Positions 55,018-63,188 of a stretch of 64,000 bases of DNA are shown piece after piece. The first letter of the stretch is position 1, and each line of letters begins with the position of its first letter. The notes beneath the pieces were generated by a model, which saw only the letters and a list, made by a program, of their open reading frames with translations, did not search any database and was not told the DNA's origin. This DNA comes from Chitinophagales bacterium (lineage in GTDB: Bacteria; Bacteroidota; Bacteroidia; Chitinophagales; Saprospiraceae): assembly GCA_017303875.1 (NCBI GenBank), contig JAFLBP010000006.1, positions 62,001 to 126,000 on the forward strand. Direction: 5' to 3'. A program made the translations under genes and the position numbers.

Positions 55018-57441
55018 TTAAAATTCAAGTTTCCAACTGATATTAGGGATGAATTCGAGCTGATATTTTGCTTTGACGCCCCCGGTCAACGGCTCGAAAT
55101 AATAATAGGCGACGTTCTTTTGCGCCGTGACGTTTTGAAAATCCATGGCAAAGGTGCTGTTCCGGCGATTGCCAAGGCTGCGCTTCCAGTACACCCGCAA
55201 ATCGGCCCGGAAATAATCGGGGTGCTCAATGCTGTATGCCTCATAGTTTACGTAGCGTGTTTCCTGAAAGAAATTCTGTTCAGATGCCAGCAAGTCAATG
55301 GGACGATCGAGAAAGCCGCCGGTCCAGACAAGGCGCGCATTCATCCCGAATGTTTTATACTTTGTTTCTCCTTTCAGCCTCGACCATTCTTTTCCGGCCA
55401 CGGCATTAAAGATATGTCGGCTGTTCCAGCGGGTATCCAGCCACTTATCGACGTCATTTACCTTGAATTTTGAATCAAAAAGCGTCAGGTTGGCGAGCCA
55501 GAACCAGCCGTTGTTCAGGTAGCGTTCGGCGCTCAGCTCCAGGCCCATATTCCGGCCTTTGCCCACATTCTCCAAATAAATCGGGCGACGCAGCCATTCG
55601 CTTTGGTTGAGTGCGGAAAATAAAAGATCCGGCGGCGTGGGGGAAATGCCCGGTGCAAAAGAGGGCACATCATAGAGTTGCTGATAAAATACCTCGGCGC
55701 GCAAAACGAGGTTTTTCCCGTTGTTCCACACATATTTCAGGCCAGTCTGCTGCGCGCGGGTAAAGTCGAGTCCGCGATTATCGACACCTGCAATATCCGT
55801 AGGCGTTGTATAAATACCGGGCGCCTGCATCTGCGATTCGGCCGTGTAGCCAAGCACTAATTGCTGGCGCGGACTGAGGCGGTAACCTAGCGTAAAGCGC
55901 GGCAATATTGCCTTGCTGTCGTTGAGCGTCAGGTGGGTATAGTTCATGCCGGCCTGCGCGCTCCAGCGATTCGAAGTGCTGCGCCAGTCGGCCTGCACCC
56001 AGCCCCAGAGCAGCAGGGTACTGAGGCTTTGAAAAGGCAGCTCAAAGCGCTGACCAGCGATATAATTGGTGGCCTGCGGGGTGTAGTTGATTTGGTTGAC
56101 ACTTACGCCGGTTTGCAGCTTTGTGTTTTCATCCACCTGATGTTGCAAATTCAGCAGGCCGGCGAGGCGGGTTTCCACGATCCGATCTTGCTGTCGGTTC
56201 TGATTTTCCAAAAAAGCACCCCGGATCAATTGTGCATCGCGGGTGTTTTCCTGTCCGGAGAATACCAGTACGGTTTTTAGCCAGGTGCGGTCGCCGAGTT
56301 TGCTCAGGCCGTTGAGGCCCATGATACCTGTACGCGATTCAAAATCAATATCGAAGCGTTCCTTGTTGATTTTGATGGGAGTGGTGTCGCTTTTATGGGT
56401 AAATGTATTTACACTTTGGCCGCCCATTCCAAAGAGGTTCCAGCCGCCGCCTTTTTTACCCGGAAAATGAATATTAAAGGAAATATCCTGAAAATTGATG
56501 CTTTCATCGCCGAAGCTGACGCCCAATTGGCCCAGCAAACCCACCGTAGAATAGCGGTAATTGGCTAAATAAGTGGGGCCATTACTTTTTTTGGGGTTAA
56601 ATGGCCCTTCAGCGGCTACATCAAAGCCAATGAGGCCGGTCTGGAGCGTAAATTCCTGACGCCGGCTGTTGCCGTTGCGCAGGTTCATATCCAGCACGCC
56701 GCCCAAGGCATCGCCCATGGAAGCACTGTAATTGCCGGTAAGCAGCGCGGAGTTGTCCATCATTTGCGCCGAAAACATCAAAACACCGCCGCCGGCAGCT
56801 ACTGCGCGGTCGGAAAAAGTACCTGCATTGGGCAGGTGATTGGGATTCACCACATCGACGCCGAACAAGCGCCAGCGCAGCGCCGAGGGATTATTGCCCC
56901 GAATACTCAGGCCATTGGTACCGTCGTCGGTCTGAACAGCGCCGGGATATACGGCGGCAAGGCGGCCCGGGTCAAAAAACATGGCCGGGAAGCGCAGGGT
57001 TTGGTCGCGCGTAAGCGCTACCTCGCCAAGCGGCTGCACCGGACGCGCGCCGAAACGCGTCGCGGAGATGGTCACATCCGGCAGGGTATTACTGCTCTTT
57101 ACCAATGTCGCTTCCAGCAACTGATCTTTGCCAGCCGCTACCAGCAACTCGCCAAAACTGCGGGTATCATAACCCACCGCGCTGATTTCGCAGCGATAGT
57201 AGCCGGGTTTCAGACCTTCAAAAGTAAACATCCCGTCGGGGTCGCTGGCTAGGCCCAAGGGGCTGCTTTCGCTCTGCATACGGAAAAGTTGTATCGAAGC
57301 GCCGCCAACGGGACTGCCATTATCGGCATCGCGCACACTTCCGCTGAGGGTCTGAGCTTGCAAAAATGCGGGTGAAATGCAAAATAAAAGACCCAGAATG
57401 GAAAGAAAAAGGCGCATAGACGAGTATTTGTTGGTGTTCAT
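55018..57441 (-). CDS. TonB-dependent outer-membrane receptor
   Basis: 807 residues. Signal peptide, then a carboxypeptidase-regulatory-like beta-sandwich (about 31-110: LSGSVRDADNGSPVGGASIQ), a plug domain (about 130-250: GLSIRGNNPSALRWRLFGVD) and a C-terminal beta-barrel with many aromatic strand ends, closing ...LEFIPNISWKLEF. The plug contains NPNHLPNAGTFSDR, a phrase common in small Bacteroidota TonB receptors of the CirA/FecA-like rather than SusC type. No SusD partner is adjacent. The substrate is unknown. An alternative start is Met9 (57417). Co-transcribed with tadA. Confidence 0.92.
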   Translation of the reverse strand: MNTNKYSSMRLFLSILGLLFCISPAFLQAQTLSGSVRDADNGSPVGGASIQLFRMQSESSPLGLASDPDGMFTFEGLKPGYYRCEISAVGYDTRSFGELLVAAGKDQLLEATLVKSSNTLPDVTISATRFGARPVQPLGEVALTRDQTLRFPAMFFDPGRLAAVYPGAVQTDDGTNGLSIRGNNPSALRWRLFGVDVVNPNHLPNAGTFSDRAVAAGGGVLMFSAQMMDNSALLTGNYSASMGDALGGVLDMNLRNGNSRRQEFTLQTGLIGFDVAAEGPFNPKKSNGPTYLANYRYSTVGLLGQLGVSFGDESINFQDISFNIHFPGKKGGGWNLFGMGGQSVNTFTHKSDTTPIKINKERFDIDFESRTGIMGLNGLSKLGDRTWLKTVLVFSGQENTRDAQLIRGAFLENQNRQQDRIVETRLAGLLNLQHQVDENTKLQTGVSVNQINYTPQATNYIAGQRFELPFQSLSTLLLWGWVQADWRSTSNRWSAQAGMNYTHLTLNDSKAILPRFTLGYRLSPRQQLVLGYTAESQMQAPGIYTTPTDIAGVDNRGLDFTRAQQTGLKYVWNNGKNLVLRAEVFYQQLYDVPSFAPGISPTPPDLLFSALNQSEWLRRPIYLENVGKGRNMGLELSAERYLNNGWFWLANLTLFDSKFKVNDVDKWLDTRWNSRHIFNAVAGKEWSRLKGETKYKTFGMNARLVWTGGFLDRPIDLLASEQNFFQETRYVNYEAYSIEHPDYFRADLRVYWKRSLGNRRNSTFAMDFQNVTAQKNVAYYYFEPLTGGVKAKYQLEFIPNISWKLEF

Positions 57442-57465
57442 AGCCGAAGTTCAAGTATTGGTCGT

Positions 57466-57473
57466 CAAAAATA
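57466..57473 (-). promoter_or_regulatory. Bacteroidota -7 box for the TonB-dependent receptor operon
   Basis: TATTTTTG on the minus strand, full TAnnTTTG match, 25 bp before the ATG. A weaker plus-strand box (AATCTTTG, 57518-57525) faces it and probably serves the SPFH gene. Confidence 0.5.
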
Positions 57474-57563
57474 TGAATGCGCGAAGGTAATACTTGCTAT
57501 TTGGCTTTTTTGTTCCCAATCTTTGCAGTACACAAAATCATTGCAAAATCAAATTCCGAACTT

Positions 57564-58508
57564 ATGCCTACAATGCTTATTGTTTTCATTGCTTTACTGG
57601 CCCTGATCCTGCTCAGCCTCGTTACGGTGCAGCAGGGTACCGCTGCGGTTACCACCATTTTCGGTAAATATAACCGTACGCTTGGGCCCGGCCTGAATTT
57701 CCGGATTCCTTTCATTGAGCGTATTTTCAAGCGCATTTCCATTCAGAACCGCGCCGTGGAACTTACGTTCCAAGCAGTGACGGTAGACCAAGCGAATGTA
57801 CATTTTACTTCATTGTTGCTCTTTTCTGTAATGGACAGCAGTGAGGAAACGGTCAAAAAGGTAGCCTTCCGTTTTGTCACGGACCGCGACTTTATGGCCA
57901 CACTTTCCCGTACAGTAGAGGGCAGTATCCGCGCTTTTGTGGCTACCAAACGCCAACAGGAAGTACTGAGTCTGCGCCGTGAAATTACCGACGCGGTGAA
58001 AATCAACGTCGACCACATGCTCGAAGACTGGGGCTTCCACCTCATCGACCTGCAAATCAACGACATTACGTTTGATGAAGAAGTGATGCGCTCCATGTCG
58101 AAAGTGGTAGCTTCCAACAACCTGAAAGCCGCTGCCGAAAACGAAGGCCAGGCGCTGCTGATTACCAAAACCAAATCGGCCGAAGCGGAAGGTAACGCCA
58201 TTAAAATTGCGGCTGAAGCCGAGCGCGAAGCTGCGCGTATGCGTGGTCAGGCCGTGGCGCTCTTCCGCGAAGAAGTGGCCAAGGGTATGAGTCAGGCCGC
58301 CAAAGAAATGCGCGACGCCAGCCTCGATACCTCCGTGATCCTGTTCTCCATGTGGACGGAAGCGCTCAAAAACTTCACCGAACACGGCAAAGGCAATGTC
58401 ATTTTCCTCGACGGCTCCGTCGACGGTATGCAAAAAACGCTGAAAGAAATGATGTCGCTCAATCAACTGGAAGTGATTAAAAGCACGCCCCCGCCGATCA
58501 AAAAATAA
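57564..58508 (+). CDS. SPFH/Band 7 (stomatin/prohibitin-like) membrane protein
   Basis: About 314 residues from MPTMLIVFIALLALILLSLV; the frame is open 29 codons further up, but a promoter-like box lies inside that stretch. One N-terminal membrane helix is followed by the Band 7 domain (TIFGKYNRTLGPGLNFRIPF, FTSLLLFSVMDSSEETVKKV) and a long Glu/Ala/Lys-rich coiled coil (NEGQALLITKTKSAEAEGNA). Such proteins form ring-like membrane microdomain scaffolds. No NfeD partner is present. A terminator follows 25 bp downstream. Confidence 0.9.
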   Translation: MPTMLIVFIALLALILLSLVTVQQGTAAVTTIFGKYNRTLGPGLNFRIPFIERIFKRISIQNRAVELTFQAVTVDQANVHFTSLLLFSVMDSSEETVKKVAFRFVTDRDFMATLSRTVEGSIRAFVATKRQQEVLSLRREITDAVKINVDHMLEDWGFHLIDLQINDITFDEEVMRSMSKVVASNNLKAAAENEGQALLITKTKSAEAEGNAIKIAAEAEREAARMRGQAVALFREEVAKGMSQAAKEMRDASLDTSVILFSMWTEALKNFTEHGKGNVIFLDGSVDGMQKTLKEMMSLNQLEVIKSTPPPIKK

Positions 58509-58533
58509 CTTTTAAAAGCCCGTGATCAGGAAT

Positions 58534-58574
58534 GAGTGTTTGTTGTGCTGCGGCATGACAAACACTCTTTTTTT
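58534..58574 (+). terminator. intrinsic terminator of the SPFH gene
   Basis: Perfect 10-bp stem GAGTGTTTGT / ACAAACACTC (58534-58543, 58558-58567) followed by seven T. It directly adjoins the MITE-like palindrome. Confidence 0.88.
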
Positions 58575-58575
58575 A

Positions 58576-58735
58576 GAGCATGTTCGGGAATTCATGATCG
58601 CGCGAAAGCGAGCAAATTTCATGCTGAACAAGGCGGTTTTCACAGGCGTAGCCAGCAGCTACGACGAAGAAAACCAACGCAATTCAGCATGAAATTTGCC
58701 GCTTGCAGCCGATTGATGGATTTCCGAACATGCTC
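58576..58735. mobile_element. MITE-like 160-bp nested palindrome with TTA flanks
   Basis: Terminal inverted repeats GAGCATGTTCGG / CCGAACATGCTC are flanked on both sides by TTA (58573-58575 and 58736-58738), consistent with a 3-bp target duplication. An inner pair GCAAATTTCATGCTGAA (58612-58628) and its perfect complement (58683-58699) gives a second 17-bp stem, with a third, imperfect GGTTTTC/GAAAACC stem at the centre. There is no coding capacity. A TNA duplication is known for IS1031-group IS5 elements, so an IS5-type parent is possible but unproven. It fills the convergent gap after the terminator. Confidence 0.65.
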
Positions 58736-58742
58736 TTAGTCC

Positions 58743-60455
58743 TTAAAACCCCGAATCATCCACGCTTTCCAAAAAGCGATTGATTTCACCCGAAACGCTT
58801 TCTACGCAGCCGTCTTCAAAGGGGGAGCGCAGTTTGGCGAGAGCGACCAATCCGAGGAAAGAACGGCTGCCGCCAGCTTTGCAGAGGCGCACATAATCGT
58901 TCCAGGCGGCTTTGTGGTTGCGGCGGTCGCGGCTCCAGAATTGCAGCGCGCAAATTTGCGCCAGCGTATAGTCGATGTAGTAAAAAGGCGAGTTGAAGAT
59001 GTGGTTTTGCTTCTGCCAGAGGCGGCCGGCGCTCAGGTGCGCATTGTCCTCGTAGTCGCGCTGGGGCAGGTACTTGCGTTCCAAAGCACTCCAGGCAGCG
59101 TTGCGCTCTGCGGGCATCATCTCCGGATTTTCATACACGATATGCTGAAATTCGTCTACCGCCACGCCATAAGGCAGGAAATGCAGGGCGCTGCTCAGGT
59201 GCGAGAAATGGTACTTGTCGGTCTGCTCGCCAAAAAACAAATGCATCCAGGGCCAGGTGAAAAACTCCATGCTCATGGAATGGATTTCGGCAGCATCGTA
59301 GGTGGGCCAGTTGTATTCATCGAAGGGGAACCCGCTGCTCGACCAAACCTGGAAAGCGTGGCCAACTTCGTGGGTCAGCACGTCAATATCGCCGCTGGTG
59401 CCGTTGAAATTTGAAAAAATAAACGGCGCTTTGTTGTTCGGAATATAGGTGCAGTAGCCGCCGGGCGCTTTATTGCTCCGATCCACTAGGTCCATAAGCC
59501 GGGCATCCTGCATGTGGCGGAAGAAGCTGTCGGTTTCGGCGGAAAGCTCGCGGTACATGCGCGCGGCATTCTGTACAATTTCCTCCGGCGTACCGATGGG
59601 TTTGGGGTTTCCGCTGGGGTATTTAAATTCTTCGTCGTAGTATTTCAGTTTCTCCAGGCCGAGGCGCTGGCGCTGGCGTTCGTACAGCGACTGCGAAATG
59701 GGCACAATAATTTCCTGTACCTGTTTGCGGAAATTGGCCACCATTTCGGGCGTATAGTCGGAGCGTTTCATGCGGGCGTAGCCGACTTCCACAAAATTCC
59801 GGTAGCCCAATTTTTGTGCAATACGGTGTCGTGTTTTCACCATATCGTCGAAAATACGTTCAAAAGCAGGCGCATTATCAGCAAAAAACTGCCATTTGGC
59901 CTCGGCAGCGCGGCGGCGCGTATCGCGGTCCTGCGATTGCTCAAAAGGCTGAATGCCTGCAATGGTGTAATTTTTTCCGTCAAACGCAATCTGGGCCTGC
60001 GACTTGAGTTTGGTATGCTCCGTAATGAGGGCGTTTTCCTGTTGCAGGTCTTCCAGAATATCCGGCGTGAAGGTTTTGAGGCTCATTTCCGCCAGGGTGA
60101 ACAATTGCGGGCCGAATTTCTTTTCAATCACATCTCGGAAAGGCGCATTGAGCAGCGCTTTGCTGAATTGATTGCTGAGTTCCTCATAGCCCGGGAGTTC
60201 GGCGTCGAAGTAGTCATTTTCCTTGACGTAAAATCCGTCGGCCGTATTGCAGGTGTAGCGAATCAGGCAAATGTTGTACATCGTCACGAAATCGCGGCGC
60301 AAGGCGTTGAGCCTGGCAAAACGGCGACTTTGTACTGCCGGGGTGGTGGCTTGAGAAAATTCGCGCAGGTTTTTTTCAAATTCATGGCGCATGGCCTCCA
60401 AATCGGGGCGCTTATAGACAAACTGGTCGAAAGTCAGTGGGCGAGCTTGTGTCAT
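58743..60455 (-). CDS. M3-family oligoendopeptidase
   Basis: 570-residue zinc peptidase of the PepF/thimet type. The zinc site is HEVGHAFQ (about residues 365-372) with a downstream Glu in AAEIHSMSMEFF. The N-terminal helical half and the C-terminal YIDYTLAQICALQFW segment are characteristic of the family. No signal peptide, so cytoplasmic peptide degradation is likely. It stands alone between the palindromic element and a divergent beta-barrel gene 41 bp away. Confidence 0.94.
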   Translation of the reverse strand: MTQARPLTFDQFVYKRPDLEAMRHEFEKNLREFSQATTPAVQSRRFARLNALRRDFVTMYNICLIRYTCNTADGFYVKENDYFDAELPGYEELSNQFSKALLNAPFRDVIEKKFGPQLFTLAEMSLKTFTPDILEDLQQENALITEHTKLKSQAQIAFDGKNYTIAGIQPFEQSQDRDTRRRAAEAKWQFFADNAPAFERIFDDMVKTRHRIAQKLGYRNFVEVGYARMKRSDYTPEMVANFRKQVQEIIVPISQSLYERQRQRLGLEKLKYYDEEFKYPSGNPKPIGTPEEIVQNAARMYRELSAETDSFFRHMQDARLMDLVDRSNKAPGGYCTYIPNNKAPFIFSNFNGTSGDIDVLTHEVGHAFQVWSSSGFPFDEYNWPTYDAAEIHSMSMEFFTWPWMHLFFGEQTDKYHFSHLSSALHFLPYGVAVDEFQHIVYENPEMMPAERNAAWSALERKYLPQRDYEDNAHLSAGRLWQKQNHIFNSPFYYIDYTLAQICALQFWSRDRRNHKAAWNDYVRLCKAGGSRSFLGLVALAKLRSPFEDGCVESVSGEINRFLESVDDSGF

Positions 60456-60496
60456 TGTTGTATGAATACCTGTAATTTGCGGGCAAAAACGTAAAG

Positions 60497-61225
60497 ATGA
60501 ATCGTTTCTTGTTTTCAGCGGTAATAATTACTGCGTTTTTCGGACAAATGTACGGACAAAGTACAGCTTTTGTGTTTCAAGGCGGCCCAACCGTGGGCTT
60601 ACAACGTTGGGATAACAGTTTTGAGCGCGAGCCGCTTTTTCAATACCACGCCGCCCTGGGTATTGAGTCGGTCAATAATGAAGATGACCGCAGTTCGTTC
60701 ATCATGCAGCTCGGTTATCATGTAAAGGGCAGCGCCACGCGTTTTACCTTTCTTACCCAAAACGGCGGGCTTCAGAACCTGAGTGAGGGTTTCAAGTTCA
60801 ATAATTTTTCGCTGATGCTGGGCGCCAAGCAGAAGTTTGAACTCACCGAACGCAGCAAGTATTTTTACTTCGGCGGTATTCGCGGCGATTATACGTATAG
60901 TACCAATATTGACAACCTCGCAGGGGCCAGCAATCCTTTTACCGCGCTGTATTACCCCTATATCGGCTTTGTGCGCCGCTGGATGGCCGGCATTTCTGTT
61001 GGGGGTGGACTGGAATTTAAGTTTTCAGAATTGGTAGGCGGTCAACTTACCCTCACGGTCGCGCCTGATGTAACGAACCAATACTACCAGCCGCCCATTC
61101 CCAATGTGGTGAACCCTTCTTTCCCGGGCCAGACCATCACAATTCAGGAGCGCCGTATCCGCAATACAGCCATTGAACTATCGCTGGGGGTTCGCCTGCT
61201 CCGCAAAGTTGAATACATCGAGTGA
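60497..61225 (+). CDS. outer-membrane beta-barrel-like protein, unknown
   Basis: 242 residues. Signal peptide ending MYGQ, then alternating strands with glycine turns: FVFQGGPTVGLQRWDN, SFIMQLGYHVKGSATRFTFL, WMAGISVGGGLEFKF and a C-terminal IELSLGVRLLRK. The pattern matches porin-family or PorT-like small barrels of Bacteroidota. No specific function can be assigned. The ATG lies 41 bp from the divergent peptidase gene. It converges on the DAHP synthase gene across a heptamer-repeat element. Confidence 0.65.
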   Translation: MNRFLFSAVIITAFFGQMYGQSTAFVFQGGPTVGLQRWDNSFEREPLFQYHAALGIESVNNEDDRSSFIMQLGYHVKGSATRFTFLTQNGGLQNLSEGFKFNNFSLMLGAKQKFELTERSKYFYFGGIRGDYTYSTNIDNLAGASNPFTALYYPYIGFVRRWMAGISVGGGLEFKFSELVGGQLTLTVAPDVTNQYYQPPIPNVVNPSFPGQTITIQERRIRNTAIELSLGVRLLRKVEYIE

Positions 61226-61226
61226 A

Positions 61227-61355
61227 TCAGTTATCAGTCAGCAGTCAACAGTTATCAGTCAGCAGGATTGTAATATTGAGGGTTCTCCTGGAAATTTTAA
61301 CACTTAACCCTGATAACTGCTCACTGTTGACTGCTCACTGATAACTGATACCTGA
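61227..61355. repeat. inverted heptamer-repeat element between convergent genes
   Basis: Left arm 61227-61266 reads as heptamers TCAGTTA, TCAGTCA, GCAGTCA, ACAGTTA, TCAGTCA. Right arm about 61308-61355 carries the same family on the other strand (ACTGATA, ACTGCTC, ACTGTTG). The arms can pair imperfectly over about 40 bp around an unrelated centre of about 40 bp. The right arm forms the 3' end of the DAHP synthase gene. Confidence 0.8.
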
Positions 61356-62419
61356 TTCATCACTAATTCCTGTTGGTTGATGCTTTCCTGGTGTACGGCT
61401 TCGAGGAGCAGGTTGATGAATTCTTCGCTTAATTCACTTTTGGCGCCTCGTCGGTGCAGGGCTTCCCGCAAGGCGCGGAAGCGTTCGGGTTGTAATACGG
61501 CCACATTTTTTTCCTTTTTTACGACGCCTATTTCACGCACGAGCTGCATACGGCGCGACACGAGTGCGATAATTTCCTCATCGAGGTCGTCTATTTCACT
61601 GCGGCAGTTTTCGATACGGGCTAAGTATTCGGGGTCATTGACTGTAGTGGCGCGGCGCAGCAGGCCGCGGGTCATTTCACCAAACCGTTCGGGCGTAATT
61701 TGCTGGGCAGCATCGCTCCAGGCAGCATCAGGTGTGGGGTGCACCTCTACCATCAGGCCGTTGAAGTTCAGGTCGTAGGCTTTTTGTGCCGTTTCTGCCA
61801 AAATATCGCGGCGGCCACAGATATGACTGATGTCGCAAATAACTTCCAGACCCGGAAACTCCTGCATCAGGTCTATAGCCATTTGCCAGCGCGGTACGTT
61901 GCGATACTTGGAGTCGCCGTAACTGGAAAAGCCGCGATGTATGGCCGCAACCCGTTTGAGGCCGGCTTTATGCAGGCGCTCAAGGGCGCCAACCCAGAGT
62001 TTATAGTCCGGATTTACCGGATTTTTCACCATCACAGGAATATCTGTTCCCGACAGCGCGTCGGCAATTTCCTGTACAGAAAACGGATTCACCGTGGTGC
62101 GTGCACCTATCCAGAGCACATCGACGCCGTATTTCAGGCATTCGTATACGTGCTGAGCATTGGCCACTTCAGTGGTCACTTTCAGTCCGGTTTCTTCTTT
62201 TACGCGCCGCAACCAGGAAAGTCCCTGTACGCCGATCCCTTCAAATGCCCCCGGACGGGTGCGGGGCTTCCAGATGCCCGCGCGGAACAAATCAATGCCT
62301 TCATTTTTTAAACCGCGCGCCGTAGTCAGTACTTGTTCTTCGGTTTCGGCAGAGCAGGGGCCGGCAATCAGAATTGGGGTCTTTTTATCGGGAAATATGG
62401 GTGAAAATTCCATTTTCAA
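61304..62419 (-). CDS. bifunctional DAHP synthase / chorismate mutase
   Basis: 371 residues. The N-terminal about 265 residues are a type I-beta/KDO8P-synthase-like DAHP synthase (ILIAGPCSAETEEQVL, FRAGIWKPRTRPGAFEGIG, GARTTVNPF, VMVKNPVNPD), the entry enzyme of the shikimate pathway. The C-terminal about 85 residues are an AroQ-type chorismate mutase (RIENCRSEIDDLDEEIIALV, RMQLVREIGVVKKE). The fusion is common in Bacteroidota and links entry to a branch-point activity, probably for prephenate feedback. The last about 20 residues (SVISEQSTVSSYQG) come from the heptamer repeat and are unlikely to matter. It follows trpA by 40 bp. Confidence 0.93.
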   Translation of the reverse strand: MKMEFSPIFPDKKTPILIAGPCSAETEEQVLTTARGLKNEGIDLFRAGIWKPRTRPGAFEGIGVQGLSWLRRVKEETGLKVTTEVANAQHVYECLKYGVDVLWIGARTTVNPFSVQEIADALSGTDIPVMVKNPVNPDYKLWVGALERLHKAGLKRVAAIHRGFSSYGDSKYRNVPRWQMAIDLMQEFPGLEVICDISHICGRRDILAETAQKAYDLNFNGLMVEVHPTPDAAWSDAAQQITPERFGEMTRGLLRRATTVNDPEYLARIENCRSEIDDLDEEIIALVSRRMQLVREIGVVKKEKNVAVLQPERFRALREALHRRGAKSELSEEFINLLLEAVHQESINQQELVMNQVSVISEQSTVSSYQG

Positions 62420-62459
62420 TTATTTCTGAAATAAACGAAAAAAACAAAAAAATGTTGAG

Positions 62460-63188
62460 TCAGGATGCTGAATAGCCTACAAGTGTTTGCAGGGTTTGCG
62501 ACAAATGCCCGCGTTGCTGTGCCTGAATCAGGGCGGAGCCAACAATCGCCACATCGGCATGTTGGGCTACTACCCGTACCTGTTCGGGGGTACTGATGCC
62601 AAAACCAATGCCGATGCGCGCCTGCGGCGCACCCGTGCGAATGGCCGCAATGACGCGCGCCAGCTGCGGATGCAGGCTGAAGGTACTGCCCGTAATTTTA
62701 AAATCAGACATCAGATAGTAAAAATCGAAATCCATGTCGATCAGGCGCGCCAGGCGTTCCTCACCGACATTTGCAGCCAGCACCGGCACCAGGGTAATCC
62801 CTTCCAACTGGCGGGCAATTGGGCTGTCGACCGGCAAATCGGGCACAATCAGGTGCTTTACGCCCAGCGAAAGCAAAGCTGCCGCAAATTTTTTCAGGCC
62901 GAAATGATAGATCCGATTGGTATACGACATCAGCATGATCTCCTGTTCCGGATAGCGCTGCCGGAGGGTAGCCAACAGGTCCAGACAGTCTTCAACCCGT
63001 GTCTGCTCGCGCTCCACGGCTTCCCGACAAGCTTGCGTAATGACGGGGCCATCGGCAGTGGGGTGGGAAAACGGAATTTGCAATTCCAGAATACGGCAGC
63101 CCGAAGCGATGTACTGTTCGGCGCTGCGCAAACTTTCGGCCAGGCTTGGATAGCCCATCACGAGGTGGGCCATAATCGGGAAATTCAT
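62460..63188 (-). CDS. trpA: tryptophan synthase alpha subunit (short, divergent)
   Basis: 242 residues, against about 268 in E. coli. The active-site glutamate is in ELQIPFSHP and the aspartate in TADGP, but the usual GIPFSDP is changed to QIPFSHP, and the usual VSxxGVTG loop reads MSDFKITGST. The C-terminal phosphate-binding region (GIGFGISTPEQV, VGSALIQ) is present. It makes indole from indole-3-glycerol phosphate and passes it to TrpB. The start overlaps the trpB stop by 4 bases. Confidence 0.9.
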   Translation of the reverse strand: MNFPIMAHLVMGYPSLAESLRSAEQYIASGCRILELQIPFSHPTADGPVITQACREAVEREQTRVEDCLDLLATLRQRYPEQEIMLMSYTNRIYHFGLKKFAAALLSLGVKHLIVPDLPVDSPIARQLEGITLVPVLAANVGEERLARLIDMDFDFYYLMSDFKITGSTFSLHPQLARVIAAIRTGAPQARIGIGFGISTPEQVRVVAQHADVAIVGSALIQAQQRGHLSQTLQTLVGYSAS

